A stretch of DNA of 64,000 nucleotides from Onthophagus taurus (GCF_036711975.1 NC_091966.1:13461501-13525500); one strand, 5' to 3'. Shown: positions 31,030-43,125, counted from the first letter of the stretch. Program-made: numbers and translations. Notes: generated by a model from the letters alone, not told the origin.

Positions 31030-31806
31030 GGACGCTCCACAAAAAAATCAAGAGGTGTTAAATCAATCCATCGCCCAGCATAATCCAGATTTAAAGCTTC
31101 ACGTGCAATATGTAGAAAGTGTGCTGGACACCCATCATTTTGCAGCCATATATTTTGTCTTTCTTCCTTGCTGAAATCTACAAGTAACGTTGGTAAGACG
31201 ATATCTAAAAAATTTCAGTACTTCCCCCATTCAGCATACCATCAATAAAGTATGGACCGATCAATTTATCACCAATTATGCCATACCAAACATTACCATA
31301 CGCAACCATGTCGGATTTTCAACGCTCTAATAGTGCATGTTATGTCTATTGACTTGTCCCTGTAAAAGTAGACTCATCCGAGAATAGCACGTTACCAAAG
31401 AAATTGACGTCCAACTGCATTCGTTCTTGTGCCCATTGACAAAATATTAATCAATTTTCAAAATCACCTCCATAAAGCTGTTGATGCAATGAAATGTTGT
31501 ATGGATGATACTTGTTGCGCTTTAATATTCTTAAAATGCTGGTCTTCGATATTCCGGCGTCAATTGCAAGTCGTCGAGTGCTAACTTGAGGATTTACCTC
31601 AACGCTAGCTAATACCGCAATTTCGTTTTCTTCCGTAGTTACAGTTGCTCGCCGAGTTCTTTTTCTTAATTCCACATTTCCAGTGTTAGTGAAATCATTC
31701 ACAATTCTGTTAAAGGTACTTCTCGAAGGCGTCACTACTCTTTTCTGCCACTTTCTTCATAAATAAAAATCACTTCGACTTTTTCTGCCACACTTAGAGT
31801 ATCCAT
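31030..31806 (-). pseudogene. Mariner-like transposase relic
   Basis: A plausible start at 31806 (MDTLSVAEKVEVIFIYEESG) is followed, after a frameshift and stop, by a 94-codon helix-turn-helix region: PSRSTFNRIVNDFTNTGNVE, a basic linker, then NPQVSTRRLAIDAGISKTSI and LRILKRN. Further on, the end of the DDE domain is seen (WLQNDGCPAHF and, after a deletion, GRWIDLTPLDFFVERP), matching the DG-x-P-x-H and TPLDFF blocks of mariner-related elements. Most of the catalytic core is missing. Confidence 0.75.
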
Positions 31807-32620
31807 AATTTAATTACTTAGTTTAAACACTTTGCCTTAATGTAAAACGATGGAATGAATTTAGAATTTGTTGCCGAGCAGTTTTTATGCAAATTTAGTT
31901 TTACCTGTTACATTTTAAAACAATTCAACCAATTAAGTCTCTGAAAGCGATATTATTTCCGACGAGCCAGATCACCCGATGTACCTCTTCTGGATTTTTT
32001 TTGTTGAGCATTCTTAAATAGTAGTCTAAGAATTAAGAACTAAAGACAATGTATCGAAGCGGGTAGGAAAATGTTTAAAAATTCATAAATCTTATTTGTT
32101 CTTGCTAGATTATAAACGTTAGTTAATTGTTTCTGAAGAAGTTTCAGTTTTTTCAAAAGATGTTTTGCCGTTGTACTGGCAAAACCGCACAGTAAATTTT
32201 TTTTATTTTTTTTTACTTTACTTTTATCCACAGATTTAGATTTTACAATAAAATATCGTCGTGACCTTTATATAACCTTGAAAATAAGGTCAAGGCCAAA
32301 AAATGTTATTGTCATATGATTTCCCCCTTCGCACAGAACAACTTTCATTTTACATAAAAATGAACCGTTTTCGAGATAATCGTTTGTCTCACGTTAAATG
32401 AACCAACCTGTAAGTAAGTCATTTTGAAATTATAATACATCAATAAAAGAATATCACTATGAAATCTTCTTAATCACTATTTATATTGATGGAAATCATT
32501 GAAACAGTTGGAATGGTTATTAAAACAAAATATACACTACACATCAAACATTTAATGTATGTCACCTTTCTGCAGTTGGGGTTTTTACATCGTAACCTGC
32601 TCTCTATGTTTCGTGGCTAA

Positions 32621-32680
32621 TGTGTAACAGCATCATTTTGTACATTCCACCATGAATGTACAAAATGATGGTGTTACATA
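32621..32680. repeat. Near-perfect hairpin, 27-bp arms, 6-nt loop
   Basis: Arms 32621-32647 and 32654-32680 pair at 25 of 27 positions, including an unbroken 17-bp stem (CATCATTTTGTACATTC against its inverse). The loop is CACCAT. It is isolated from any recognised element. Confidence 0.75.
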
Positions 32681-34726
32681 TGATGGTACCCATACATAGG
32701 ATGTACATAGGTACATACATGTCATAGGTACAGATAGCGTAGGTCCTCTTTTCTTCTTCACTGCAAAATCTTGTTCTGCAAAGATGGTTTTCCACGTTTC
32801 TTATGATTTTCTGTCCGTGATGTACAAGTTCTAAAGTGATTTTCTTTCACCTTTTAAATTTCTTTGATAAAAAATCCAGCTATTAGTTAGTGCAAGATAA
32901 AGAGATGGTAAAAAATACGCATCTACCATTTCTCTCACTTAGCTTAACTTTGTTCTTTCTTACAAAATGGTCTAATGTCCGCTCATATGATGGTTATGTT
33001 GTTTAAGTATATTTGGGCAAAGTTTTGTAACTTTTTTATTAAATTTAATTTTTATCAAATCGTTCAATTTATTCTAACGGTAACATCTCAACGAAATTGG
33101 AAACTAGATTTATAGGTTTATTGTATCTCCAGACCACTGTTCAAATCGTTACATCATTTGCGTTAGCGATCTACCTTTTTTAGCACTTTTTCCGGCGGTA
33201 ATTTGCAATTATGAATATGATATCTTTTGGGTACCCAAAAAATGGATTCTACTAAATAAACTACTAAAGAAATCGAGCTATAGTAATTGTCGAAATATAC
33301 TCTATAAAACTTATTCTATGGAACATTTCTTATAAGCAAAACTACATACTCCACACAAAATAGACAGTTTCAACTCCCTATTTATATGGCTTCATAGGAA
33401 CATTTTGCTTTAAAACTTTAGCATACAAATCTATGAAACCTTGGTAGAATACAACTGTTCGTCCACACATAAGTATTCCTCATAGGGCATACTTTCAAAC
33501 TTAACATATGAGTGGTTAATAATTGGCAAAATAAAATTTGATTAAGATTATAAAGACGGCCACCTTCATGGTCATCTTTTAACTTTAATTTTGTCTTATC
33601 TGCAAAATAAACGTTAGATCTATTACTGTCAAAGCTACGCTGCCTCACAGTCTGTTTCATAAGAAGTATTTCTATGTTAATAGACCAGTATTAGTGTGCA
33701 CTATGTAAATTTATGATAGATATATAGATTAATATTCCTATACATTTTTTAATGTCTGCAACGTCGATTAAATAGGATTTTGCAGAATTTTTGTACATAA
33801 TGTATCGTCAAAAAATATCTAAAAGACGAGTAAGGCGTTTCACGTTCTTGAATGTGGCAAATGTCTTCAATGGCAGGTTTTTATTTTTCCATATTACGTC
33901 TTTTCAATATGTGCAATTGTGATATGCAAGTAAGTAGGAGAAGGAACCTTTTCATATTGCTGTAGAAAAAGCAGAGTACAGTACGTGGAGTGACTCTTTG
34001 TATAAGCTTGTAAAAACTTGGTTGTCAGAAGAAACCACTTTAATTGTAATCTACCACAAGAATTATGAGATATAAGTTGATGGTTATGAATATTTCTTGT
34101 TGTGCTCAACGAATACTAATACGGGCGTTATTAGACCTATACATAACATTTTACAACTTGAGTTATTTCTTTCCTGATAGATAAAAAAAGAAAAATGAAA
34201 AATAACAATAATTTTCGTTACATGATGTTCATTCAATACGTTACTGTCTCACATAAACAAAGAAAACAGGATAATAATACAGGGTATAACAAAAATAAAT
34301 ACACTCCATCAAGGTGGTAATAGATGGTTGTACAGGGAGGTGAAAAAAATAATATCCTATATTTAAAAATACAAAATATATTTTTTAAAGTTAAATAATA
34401 ATTAACACAACAATTACAGAAACAATAAGCAGTGTGACGTACATAATAATCATAAAGGACAGTGGGGGCATCTAGCGTAAACTAACTTTTGTGCACATAT
34501 GTAGCGACGTCATTTTGTTGAAGGAAGTTGTTGATATTGCGAGGTAACCTCCGTAACCTTTCTTGTACTTAAACACTTATTTTTAAAACGTGTATGATTA
34601 TTTTTGTGTAGTCATTTGCGATTTTAGTTGTGTTTTTCTATTAGTTCGTTGTTGTTATCTTTCTTGTTGGTGACGTAAAATGGATTGAATGTTTAGCAAA
34701 AATTATGACACATATCGTAATATGTT
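32681..34726. other. Intergenic, no gene recognised
   Basis: AT-rich sequence with only short ORFs that lack family features. A short ACAGGGTATAACAAAAA near 34279 resembles a transposon terminus, but no partner end was found. Confidence 0.4.
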
Positions 34727-34984
34727 TTATCTACAACTATTGAATTATCTATTCGTTATACAATTGATTTTTGACGGGTAATGACACTCATTACCCATGA
34801 CAGACAAAGTGTTGAATAATGAGGCCATTATTCCACACTTCTGACACTGCCTACTAATCAAAAAATAAAATATTAACAGAAATGACAGCTTTCTTATATT
34901 GAGGTTATGTCTGAAATGTCTATCAAGTTTATTTTTTTTTCGTTTTTTTGATTTTTTTTTCAAAATTAAATAGTTGTAGATAAA
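34727..34984. mobile_element. Small foldback element or MITE
   Basis: TTTATCTACAACTATTGAAT at 34727 is matched in inverse by TTAAATAGTTGTAGATAAA ending at 34984. Near the centre is a further quasi-palindrome, GGGTAATGACACTCATTACCC. No coding potential. No target duplication was assigned. Confidence 0.6.
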
Positions 34985-35116
34985 GTATAGTATTCAACTT
35001 GCGTATAATGGATGTTACCCACTCAGATTACAACACTCGCTCGCTTCGCTCGCTCGTGTTGCAACTTCTTCTTCGTGGGTAACAGCCGCCATTATACGCT
35101 TGTTGAATAATATACT
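34984..35116. repeat. Large imperfect hairpin around a CGCTCG-rich loop
   Basis: The left arm 34984-35022 (AGTATAGTATTCAAC, GCGTATAATGG, TGTTACCCAC) pairs with the right arm 35075-35116 (GTGGGTAACA, CCATTATACGC, GTTGAATAATATACT) with a few mismatches. An inner CAACAC/GTGTTG stem encloses TCGCTCGCTTCGCTCGCTC. It abuts the preceding foldback element. Confidence 0.75.
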
Positions 35117-36744
35117 ATTTCGATTCAAATTAGAAATGGACAGTTTCATTATTCATTTTAAATCATTTTCTACAGAAAATCCATTTGCCAACTTAATAGT
35201 ACCAAACAAATTTTTGAATTCGAATTTAATTATGTTACAAGATCTTTGAATTACCTTATACTCCCACCCAACGATATCTTGTATCTCGTATGTCTGTTGT
35301 ATTTCATTACTCCTTATTTTGTCGTTAAGCATGATTATTAATTTATGTATCCAGTTATCTCGCACTTCATTAGTTCTTTTTCTGGTATGATGATATATAT
35401 GGTTTTGTTGTTTATTCAATAAAATTGGTGGTTTTTCTACAGGGTGAAAATGTTGACCGTCTACTTAATACTTGTGAAGAAGTGATTGGAAGTTCAGTTG
35501 CTTGTGGATGATGGGATGTAGAGATTTGTGATGTTACAAATCTTTATACTGAAGTAGCACAGATTTGTCATTCAATATTCTGTTTTTCTGAATAAATAAC
35601 CTGAGCATACATTTATCCGCATCGTATCGTTCTTAAATCTTGATTTTAGACTCAATGGGTATCATGTCAATGCTCTCGATTGCATTGTTTTCTTCATGTG
35701 ATCCTTGGGGATGTTACAAATCGTAATATGTTAAACTAAAAATCCATCGTAGCACCCACCTAAGCCGATCTGTCAACTCATAACTTCATTACTTTAATGA
35801 AACTATCTCATTTTAAAGAAAGCTGTAAAATCAATTTATGTTTAATGATTTCTAGTGATAGCCCACTTTCTTCTGGCACTTAGTAGCTCACTCTTAAGTT
35901 TTAACCACTAATGGCTCATTTTGGGATAAATAACATAGTTTGATAGGTATGTTTCTTTTTAATGAATTGATTACGACAAAACTCCATACACTAAGTAAAA
36001 TAACTTAAGTAACCAGTACACCGTTGCAATCTTTTGTAAGATTTGTTAATTGCAAACTAGATATAGATGTTTATTTATTATTTAGATTCTCTTAGTGTAT
36101 CTCAATTTTTTGAAAATGTTGCAGTACATTATTCCATATCTGGCACCGAATAATGTTTGCAAATCACTGGTCTTCATTGATTGATTGGCTTTGGAATTGA
36201 AGCCTTACATCAAAAAAAACCAGGACAAAAAAAAACTTAAAACAGTGTTTCTAAAACTTCAATTCTACCACTTCCGGAATGAAGTCTTTCCCTTAAGCTG
36301 ACACAAAACCTTACCTCTCCAAAAAGGTGTCGCACTAGATGATACATTCTGAAAATACTGAAGGGTAACAAAAGACTAACAAATTCGATGTGTTTAAAAA
36401 TTTTTATTGAAAAATCAACAAAAATCTGTTGGAATACCTTCGAATGGTTAGTTTTAATTCAATCACCTTTAATATAAAATAAAACTTATATAAACAGAAA
36501 ATTTATACTGATCATACATAAATTCACTCTTTTAAAGTTGCTTTTTGCGTGAGAATATCCTTGGGTGTGCCAATTTTATTTCGTGGCATGTTTATTTTCT
36601 TACCACTAGCATCATAACCGTTCCCAATATTATCTCATTTCTAATGGATTATTATGGACCATCTAAAATTATACTTCTTCAAAATATTTACTAAATAATT
36701 CATCAATATCTTTTCATTCAAAAATGTTTTTCTTGAATCGATTT
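35117..36744. other. Intergenic, no gene recognised
   Basis: AT-rich sequence with no supportable coding region or transposon domain. Confidence 0.4.
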
Positions 36745-37115
36745 TGAAATTATTGATAAAAAAAACTGAATGGTACGGATAATTAATTGTAAATTTTATT
36801 GTATTATAAAAATCGTGTGATTCAAATTTATTGCGAATGATGTATAAATTTCCACCTCGTTCTAAACACGTGTTTTTTTTGGCAAAATATATATAAACAA
36901 CGTGACAAACGTTTCTTTAATAACCCCTAATATTTCTTGAAATTATCGATAAAGTGGATAGTAGAAACAATTAATTTTATTGCATTATAAAAATCATATG
37001 AATCTAATTTATTGGGAATAAAGGATAAAATTCCCCGCCAGCTCGTTCTAAACACGTGTTTTTTGCAAAAATGCGTATAAACAACTCGACAAAACACCGA
37101 TTTGACTGGGCATCA
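36745..37115. repeat. Two diverged tandem units, about 194 bp apart
   Basis: GAAATTAT(T/C)GATAAA, ATTGTATTATAAAAATC or a close variant, and CTCGTTCTAAACACGTGTTT occur in the same order from 36745 and again from 36939. The CACGTG-containing block is the best conserved part. Function unknown. Confidence 0.65.
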
Positions 37116-38429
37116 CGTTTCGGTAATGATCCCTTAATTAGATAACACACAAATAATAATAATTGAGAACCAGATGTTCCTCTTTATGACACCTATCACT
37201 TCACATGCATATTATTATTTTAAATAGATACGAGTTGATAAATATCCATGATTTTATTGTATTCTACATTGATTGTTCACGCGTGAGTAGATAATTAAGT
37301 GAATGTAATTGATTTCAACCACTGATTACGATACCGTTTATCTATCTATATTTTTTGCAAGATAACGTACTCATCTCGTTTTAAAAGATCTTAATGGAAT
37401 TTTATTTATGTTGATATAATAATCGTTATCGTTATTCAACAAGTTGACAGTGTGAATCAAAAAAAATTAAAGAAAAAATAGCGATATAGTATGTTTCATA
37501 ATGTATAAAATATTTTGATTGAAGTAATAAATTTTAGGTAATACAATTAATTTTTTTAAATCTTATCGACATAAAATGTATGACTAATAATGAATAAGAT
37601 AAACTTTAATTAAAATTCTGACATTATTAATTAATTTTTTATTTAAAATATATTTATGTAAAGCATTTTATTCATAAAACATGAAAAATTATTTAGATCA
37701 ATCAGTACCTAATAAGTAATAATAAAAGTAAAATTTTGGACTTTACATATTTCTTACGACTGTTATAATTAACAACAAATGATTCATCGTTTATCGATAA
37801 TTCTATTACTTTTGAAGTGTTCCAGGTAAGTTATCATCTGAAGAGGGTAATTAATGTTTATAGCGGAAATTCATCTTCCAATGTCTTCGCTGTCTCTATT
37901 TTATTTTCACCGACGATTGTATTTGATTTAAATAATGAAAATGATGCTGGTTAACATTGATTCGGTTACTAAGACAAAATCTTATCACTGATTTTGGTTA
38001 ATCTTAGATGATTCATGTACCAGCGATGTTGTTAGGCATTCAGTGTCCGGAGATTTTCAATACAATTATTTCAAAATATGTACACATTGATCGAAATGAA
38101 CATTGTTAACCATTTCTTTTTGAACAATGAGACAATTTTGAGACACATACAATTGTATATGTAGATTTAGAAAGCAATTTGTTAGAACTGGCCAATTTTG
38201 ATTCAGCTAATAAAATTATACCTACCTTATAAGTGTTTGGGATATAAATTATACCTTCTCTTATACAATATCTACCAATAAGTATTTGGACACATGTACT
38301 ACAGAAGAGATATAAACTTAATACGTATTCAGTACTTGGAACAGACTTCAAGAGGCAATTATCCTCCTTAGCATGATTTGGCATGATTTTCACAAGTCCT
38401 TGTATGGCTGCTAGAATTTTCTTCCACTT
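37116..38429. other. Intergenic, no gene recognised
   Basis: Very AT-rich sequence. No supportable feature. Confidence 0.4.
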
Positions 38430-39470
38430 GGAGACGACACGTAAGTTCTTTCACTTATTTTGAACGATTGTTGTACTCCTTGAATCAGCGATCCAATTCA
38501 ACCTAGAGGTTCTTGATGGGGTTTAAGTCTGGGTTCACATGGGTTCACTCCATAAAAGTGCTGTAATGTAGAAAGCATATTGTTATCTAATATTGCTGTA
38601 CGAGTTCATACCAGGAGAAACACCTCCATAAGCCCACCTGGGCCAAATTTTACTGTTGGCACAATGCTTTCCTGTGGGAAGCATTCTCCAGGTTGACGTC
38701 ATTCAAAGGGTAGAGGGTGAAAGGCGAAAGATTTATTCGCATTGTCGGGTTCCAGGTCACAGATACATTAAGGGCAATGAAAAGGGGGCAAGCTGGCGAA
38801 AGAGGAACCGAAAACGCCCTTTATTGGACATAACCCGGTTGTGGACTACAAAAAAGGTACTTAAAACAGGTAAAATCAATAATTGGGAGGCTTGAAAGGT
38901 CTTACGCTGCAAGGAACTTCCAGGTCACAGACAAGCGGAGAGTATGATAACTCCGTCGCAAAACAAAACCAAAGACGTTTTGTACCTCAGCAAAGGACCG
39001 CCCATGCGCCCCTAAAATACCATCTTTTCCACATTGGACAAGCTGAGGATCAAACTTGTTGACTTTGTAACAACGAGTCAGAGACTACTGAACATATACT
39101 GTGTGAATGCGTCGCCAAAAGCTGCCTAAGACACAAAATTTTCGGTAAAGTACGCCTGACACCTACCGACATAAAGGGACAACACCTTGGAGCAATACTA
39201 AGGTTCATCAAAGACCTACATTTGTCCTAAACTTTTGGAGGGTTTAAGTTACAATATATCTTATAGGTCGCGGTGACGAGAAGGGCCGCTCTTCTCAGCC
39301 TGGCAGCAATAATAATAATAGGGTAGAGGGCGAATCTTCACTCATCACTCTAGAGAACCTATTTCCATTAATCTACAGACCACTGTTGACGTATTTTGTG
39401 TGGCTCGGTTAGATTTAGTGATCAAAGGCAATATTAATAAGCGACAGCACCACCATTAAAACCAAGCAGA
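38430..39470 (-). pseudogene. Tc1-like transposase relic, split by a LINE insertion
   Basis: Reading the minus strand from 39440 downward gives QQWSVD, WK, and VL-stop-SDE-stop-RFALYP, the Tc1 VLWSDESRF block. The frame breaks at the LINE insertion. Below 38721 it resumes with RQPGE, IVPTVKFGPGGLM, ILDNNMLSTLQHFYG and, after a deletion, NPDLNPIKNL followed by ELDR. This is Tc1 order (catalytic SDE, VPTVKxGGGS, DNxxPxL, SPDLNPIENxWxELDR). Stops are frequent, and the segment holding the third catalytic residues is shortened. Confidence 0.8.
38722..39320 (+). mobile_element. 5'-truncated LOA/I-like LINE inserted in the Tc1 relic
   Basis: The plus strand carries the end of RNase H (RVPGHRYIKGNEKGASW, frame later broken), then, in pieces, HIGQAEDQTC and the knuckle with CNNESETTEH, and ends CTGGCAGCAATAATAATAAT. 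The element is flanked by GGGTAGAGGG(T/C)GAA at 38708-38721 and 39321-39334, a 14-bp target-site duplication with one mismatch. Same family as 1507-2060 and 40592-42330. Confidence 0.85.
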
Positions 39471-39560
39471 TTTGGACTTCGAAATAATATACAACTCTAA
39501 CGCATCTCTGCAAACATTTCTCTGCAACATCTCCGACGCATCACGAGCTTCACAAGCTTT

Positions 39561-39620
39561 CGAATTACTCTGGATAGTACTATCCAGAGTAATTCGGTCG
39601 GTCGGTCGGTCGGTCGGTCT
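39561..39620. repeat. Perfect 36-bp palindrome running into a (GGTC)n microsatellite
   Basis: CGAATTACTCTGGATAGT (39561-39578) is followed without spacer by its exact inverse (39579-39596). The tail of the palindrome merges into about six GGTC repeats up to about 39619. Confidence 0.9.
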
Positions 39621-40429
39621 CTATCTCCTTATGAATATCCATGCGAAACCTAATTGTATTATTTGTATGATACAATGCAATGATCATATAATAATATATA
39701 ATGTGGATTTTTGTACAAGAAAATTTTGTGATGGTGTCACAAACAATTAAGAGTCATCCGTCGCGTCGAATTTAACCATCCGCCCCATGGCTGATTGTGC
39801 GATGATCATTACCTTCTACGACGAATACCATAAAAATCGCTTACAAATGCTTTAGAGCCCGTATCACAATTAGACGGCACCAAAATATCACAAAGCTGCA
39901 CTTTCGGTTTCCTAATGAGTATGTGATGTATAATATACTGCAATTAATACCATACCAATAGTAAATTGGACAGCGTATAATGAAGCTGTGTCATACTTGA
40001 TGAAATACTGCCTGAATTTCGAGGCAGATGTTCATTTATACAATATATCCCACCTAAACTCACCAAATACGGTATAAAAATATTGTATTTCAGTGCTGTC
40101 AAATTTTATTCTTTTGCCAATTTGGAAATCTACTGTAATTAACAACCGGAAGGTCCTTTCAGTCAATACAGCTCAACAGATTCCTTAGAGATACAGTTTT
40201 CCACATCGATTCTTGAACTTGGTCGAAAAATTGCTGCATAATTGGTTTACTAATTTCAAATTGCTAAAACAACTGAAAAAAAAACAATTATCGAGAACTC
40301 CAAAGAAAATTGTTAAAAAAATGGATTAAGAATTCAAAATTAAATAGGTTAGGTATAAACAACGCTTAACAAGGTCGTACACAACCGGCAATAATGTTTG
40401 ATTTCTATTCCCTTCAATTCTGCTGTGTA
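39621..40429. other. Intergenic, no gene recognised
   Basis: No supportable coding or repeat feature was identified between the microsatellite and the LINE relics. Confidence 0.35.
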
Positions 40430-40590
40430 TTGTTATGATTTTACAAGTAGTAGTTCTTCTTCTTCTTTTAGCGCTATAGCCCGGATGGGCTTTGGCTTCT
40501 ACCACTATCCTCTTCCAGTCCTTGCTCTTCAGAATTTTTGCATCGTCCTCCATCCTACCTTTCCATCTCGTTCGTGATCTGCCTCTAGAA
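40430..40590 (-). mobile_element. RTE-type LINE, last part of ORF2
   Basis: The minus strand reads MEDDAKILKSKDWKRIVVEA and KAHPGYSAKRRRR, the typical end of RTE-like ORF2 proteins (W-x-x-x-V-x-E-A-K-x-H-x-G). The fragment joins the LOA-like element directly at about 40590. Confidence 0.65.
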
Positions 40591-40591
40591 G

Positions 40592-42330
40592 AGGTGGTAT
40601 TTTAGGGGCGCATGGCCGGTCAGGTAACCTGAGAGCATCCTTAGATTCCCTTTGCTGAGGCATAAAACCTCTTTGGTTTTGTTTTGCTACGGAGTTATCA
40701 TACTTTTCTTTCTTTTTTTTTGTAGTCCACAATCAGGTTGGGGTCCAATGAAGGGCGTGTTCGCTGCCTCTTTGGCCAGCTTGTCCGCCTTCTGATTGCC
40801 CTCAATGTTGCTGTGACGTGGAACCCAAGAGTAACATCATTACACCTAGCGAGTTCTCTCAGGTTGCTGGTACACTATCTGATCAGTGCGGAGTCACACG
40901 TGTAGGCGCCTGAATTGCCTTGAAGGCGGCCCGACTGCCTGTGATAATGTTTATGGATGCACCTTTCTGTCCCTTCTGTAGGTTTAAAGCTGTGCAGAAG
41001 TTTATAGCAAGAACTTCTGCTTGGAAAATTGTTACGTCCGAGCTGAGACGCAGGTTAATGTGGCTATTTGGTCCACTGATGCCCATACCTACTCCGGATC
41101 TAACTGTCTTTGAAGCATCGGTGTACCAGGCTAGGGCTCCCCATTTTAGTTGAGGCCCACCCTTCGCTCAATCATCCCTGCTTCTAAATATGACCTTATA
41201 CGGCTGGTTGAAATTGTATTCTGTCGGTATAAGGTCCGTTTTCATTTCAATCAGGTGATTTAGACATGGGTCCTTGAGGATTTCGAGCTCTCCTCTGAGG
41301 TTACCCAGCATCAACTTGAGTGAAGAAACTGTTTTCAGTGATAAGGCACTTGAAGCTGCCTCCTTTTTTATATATAAATGGAGTGGTGTGAGACTCATTG
41401 CACCCGTTATATTAAGACATGGTAACCACTGGATTTGCGCCAGCTGTTGTTGTGCTGTCTTATGTTTTGTTTTTGGCTACCAAACCAATGAGGCGTAGGC
41501 GACCATGGGTCTGATTATTGCTACGTAGGCCCAATAAGCCATTCGTGGTTTGAGACGCCAGTTCCTTCCTAGAAGCCTGCGGCAGATCTGGTTTGCCGTG
41601 ATGGTTTTTTCCTCGCCTTGTCTAAGTATGAGTTCCAGTTTAGTTTACTGTCTAGTATTACCCCTTTAATTTAACTTATGTTTTGATGTTAATAGTTCTG
41701 CTTTTAATGGAGGGTGCTTTTATTTGTAGCTTCCTCCTCCGAGTGAAAGGGGCGATTTCGATTTTATTTGGATTAATGCTGAGCCCATTGCTTCTACACC
41801 AAGTACTGGTACTAGGGCTTTCTGCATTAGTTGAGTTATGATTGTACCATATTTGCCTCGGATTGTGATTACCAGGTTATCACCATACCCCTGAATCTTG
41901 AATTGAGTCAACGACTCGCATCGCAGACTGGCTGTGATCTGCCGACTTTTCAACGTGGCTATACACCATTTGATTGTCGACAGATGTATATCTTTTACGT
42001 TTAGAGCCTTCTCTATGGATTCATAGGAGGTGTTATCAAAAGCACCCTCTATGTCTATGAAAGCACATAGGGCTATCTCTTTGGTTGTAATTGCCTCCTC
42101 TAAAGTGCTAGCTAGTCAAAGCATGGAAAGCAGTAATTGTTGATTTTGTTTTCTGGAAAGCATGTTGGCTAGGGTGGAGTGGATTAGTGACAAGCACTCC
42201 ACTCCTAAGGTATTGATCGATTACCTTTTCCATCCCTTTGAGGAGAAATGAAGATAGGCTAATTGGTCTGCATGCTTTGGGGTCGGCGTTTGAACGCCTA
42301 CCACCTTTAGGTATGAAGACCATCTTTACT
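40592..42330 (-). pseudogene. LOA/I-like LINE ORF2: reverse transcriptase and RNase H, broken
   Basis: Read from 42323 downward, the minus strand carries reverse transcriptase block 1 (VFIPKGGRRSNADPKACRPI, SLSSFLLKGMEKVIDQYLRS), motif A (FIDIEGAFDNTSYESIEKAL) and motif C as GYGDNLVI where YADD is expected. RNase H then follows (VTIFQAEVLAINFC and later WVPRHSNIEGNQKADKLAKE), and the copy stops near the segment matching 1798-1850. Frameshifts separate the blocks, so it is dead. The DIEGAFDNTS motif and RNase H domain fit the LOA/I superfamily. The 3' end, including the (AAT)n tail seen in the other copies, is missing. Confidence 0.85.
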
Positions 42331-42339
42331 TTCCGCCAT

Positions 42340-43021
42340 AGTATATATATAGTAGCTATATATTAATCTAAGAGATTGCCATTTCCCTTAGATTAAACTC
42401 AAGTCCTTTGTGTACTGTCAAATGCCTTCCTAATGTCTATAAATATACATACAGTGTAGGTTAGTATTATAGTGACCCGCACTGTTTCTCCATTACGTGA
42501 CTAAAAAGGAAACTTTGGTCCATCAATAAAGCCACGCTAATATTCACCCAGTATGTTCTCGACATGTGGCGTTCAAGAGAGTGATTTCTCTAAAGTTTTT
42601 GCAGCTGGTCTTGTCCTTCTTCTTATGTATCAGGCAGATGAATGCCGTTTTTCATCTTCATTGTTATCTCGTCAAAAGTAGTAATTATTAAATTATATTT
42701 ATTATTGCATATTTATAGTAGGTATTATTTGAAATAAAAAAAATCTTTAAAGATTGTAATTATGCATATTAAATATTTTGTTTACTTTTGAAATCTGAAA
42801 AAGTGACCCTTACTCAGTTTGTGTGAATAATCCTGACTCAACTGATTTAGTGCGGAGATAAAAGTATTAAAAAGTGCCATTTTGTTATTCTAAATCATTA
42901 GGGGTTTTCTTATCTCTCACCGTTTCGAATATTGTATATCTGATAAAATGGTAAAATGATAAAATGAGTATTGTGATATCGGTAGGCATGCCAAAAATTA
43001 TTTAACGGATCGATTTTAGCG
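42340..43021. other. Intergenic upstream of the ABCA gene
   Basis: 42420-42660 may be further LINE debris, but no motif is certain. The rest is AT-rich flank of the ABCA transcription unit. Confidence 0.3.
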
Positions 43022-43125
43022 TCAGTGTTGTGTCGGTATTCTTACGAGTGAGATTGTTAATTATTAAATTTTCGTTAGATTGGGTGTAATGATTTTGTAG
43101 TTGTGTTTATTAAACATTATTAAAT
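43022..43125 (+). promoter_or_regulatory. Possible promoter and non-coding first exon of the ABCA gene
   Basis: An initiator-like TCAGT (43022-43026) is followed about 100 bp later by a strong donor (AAAT|GTAAGT at 43126). The first coding exon is preceded by an acceptor (TTGTTTAG, ending 43710) four bases before the ATG. Together these suggest a short 5' UTR exon and a 585-bp intron. Inferred only. Confidence 0.4.

Noticed and set aside
34279-34300. ACAGGGTATAACAAAAA, like a mariner-type terminus
   Set aside because: No inverse partner within a few kb and no TA duplication could be shown.
42420-42660. Possible further LINE reverse transcriptase fragment on the minus strand
   Set aside because: Individual short matches only; stops in all frames and no motif certain.
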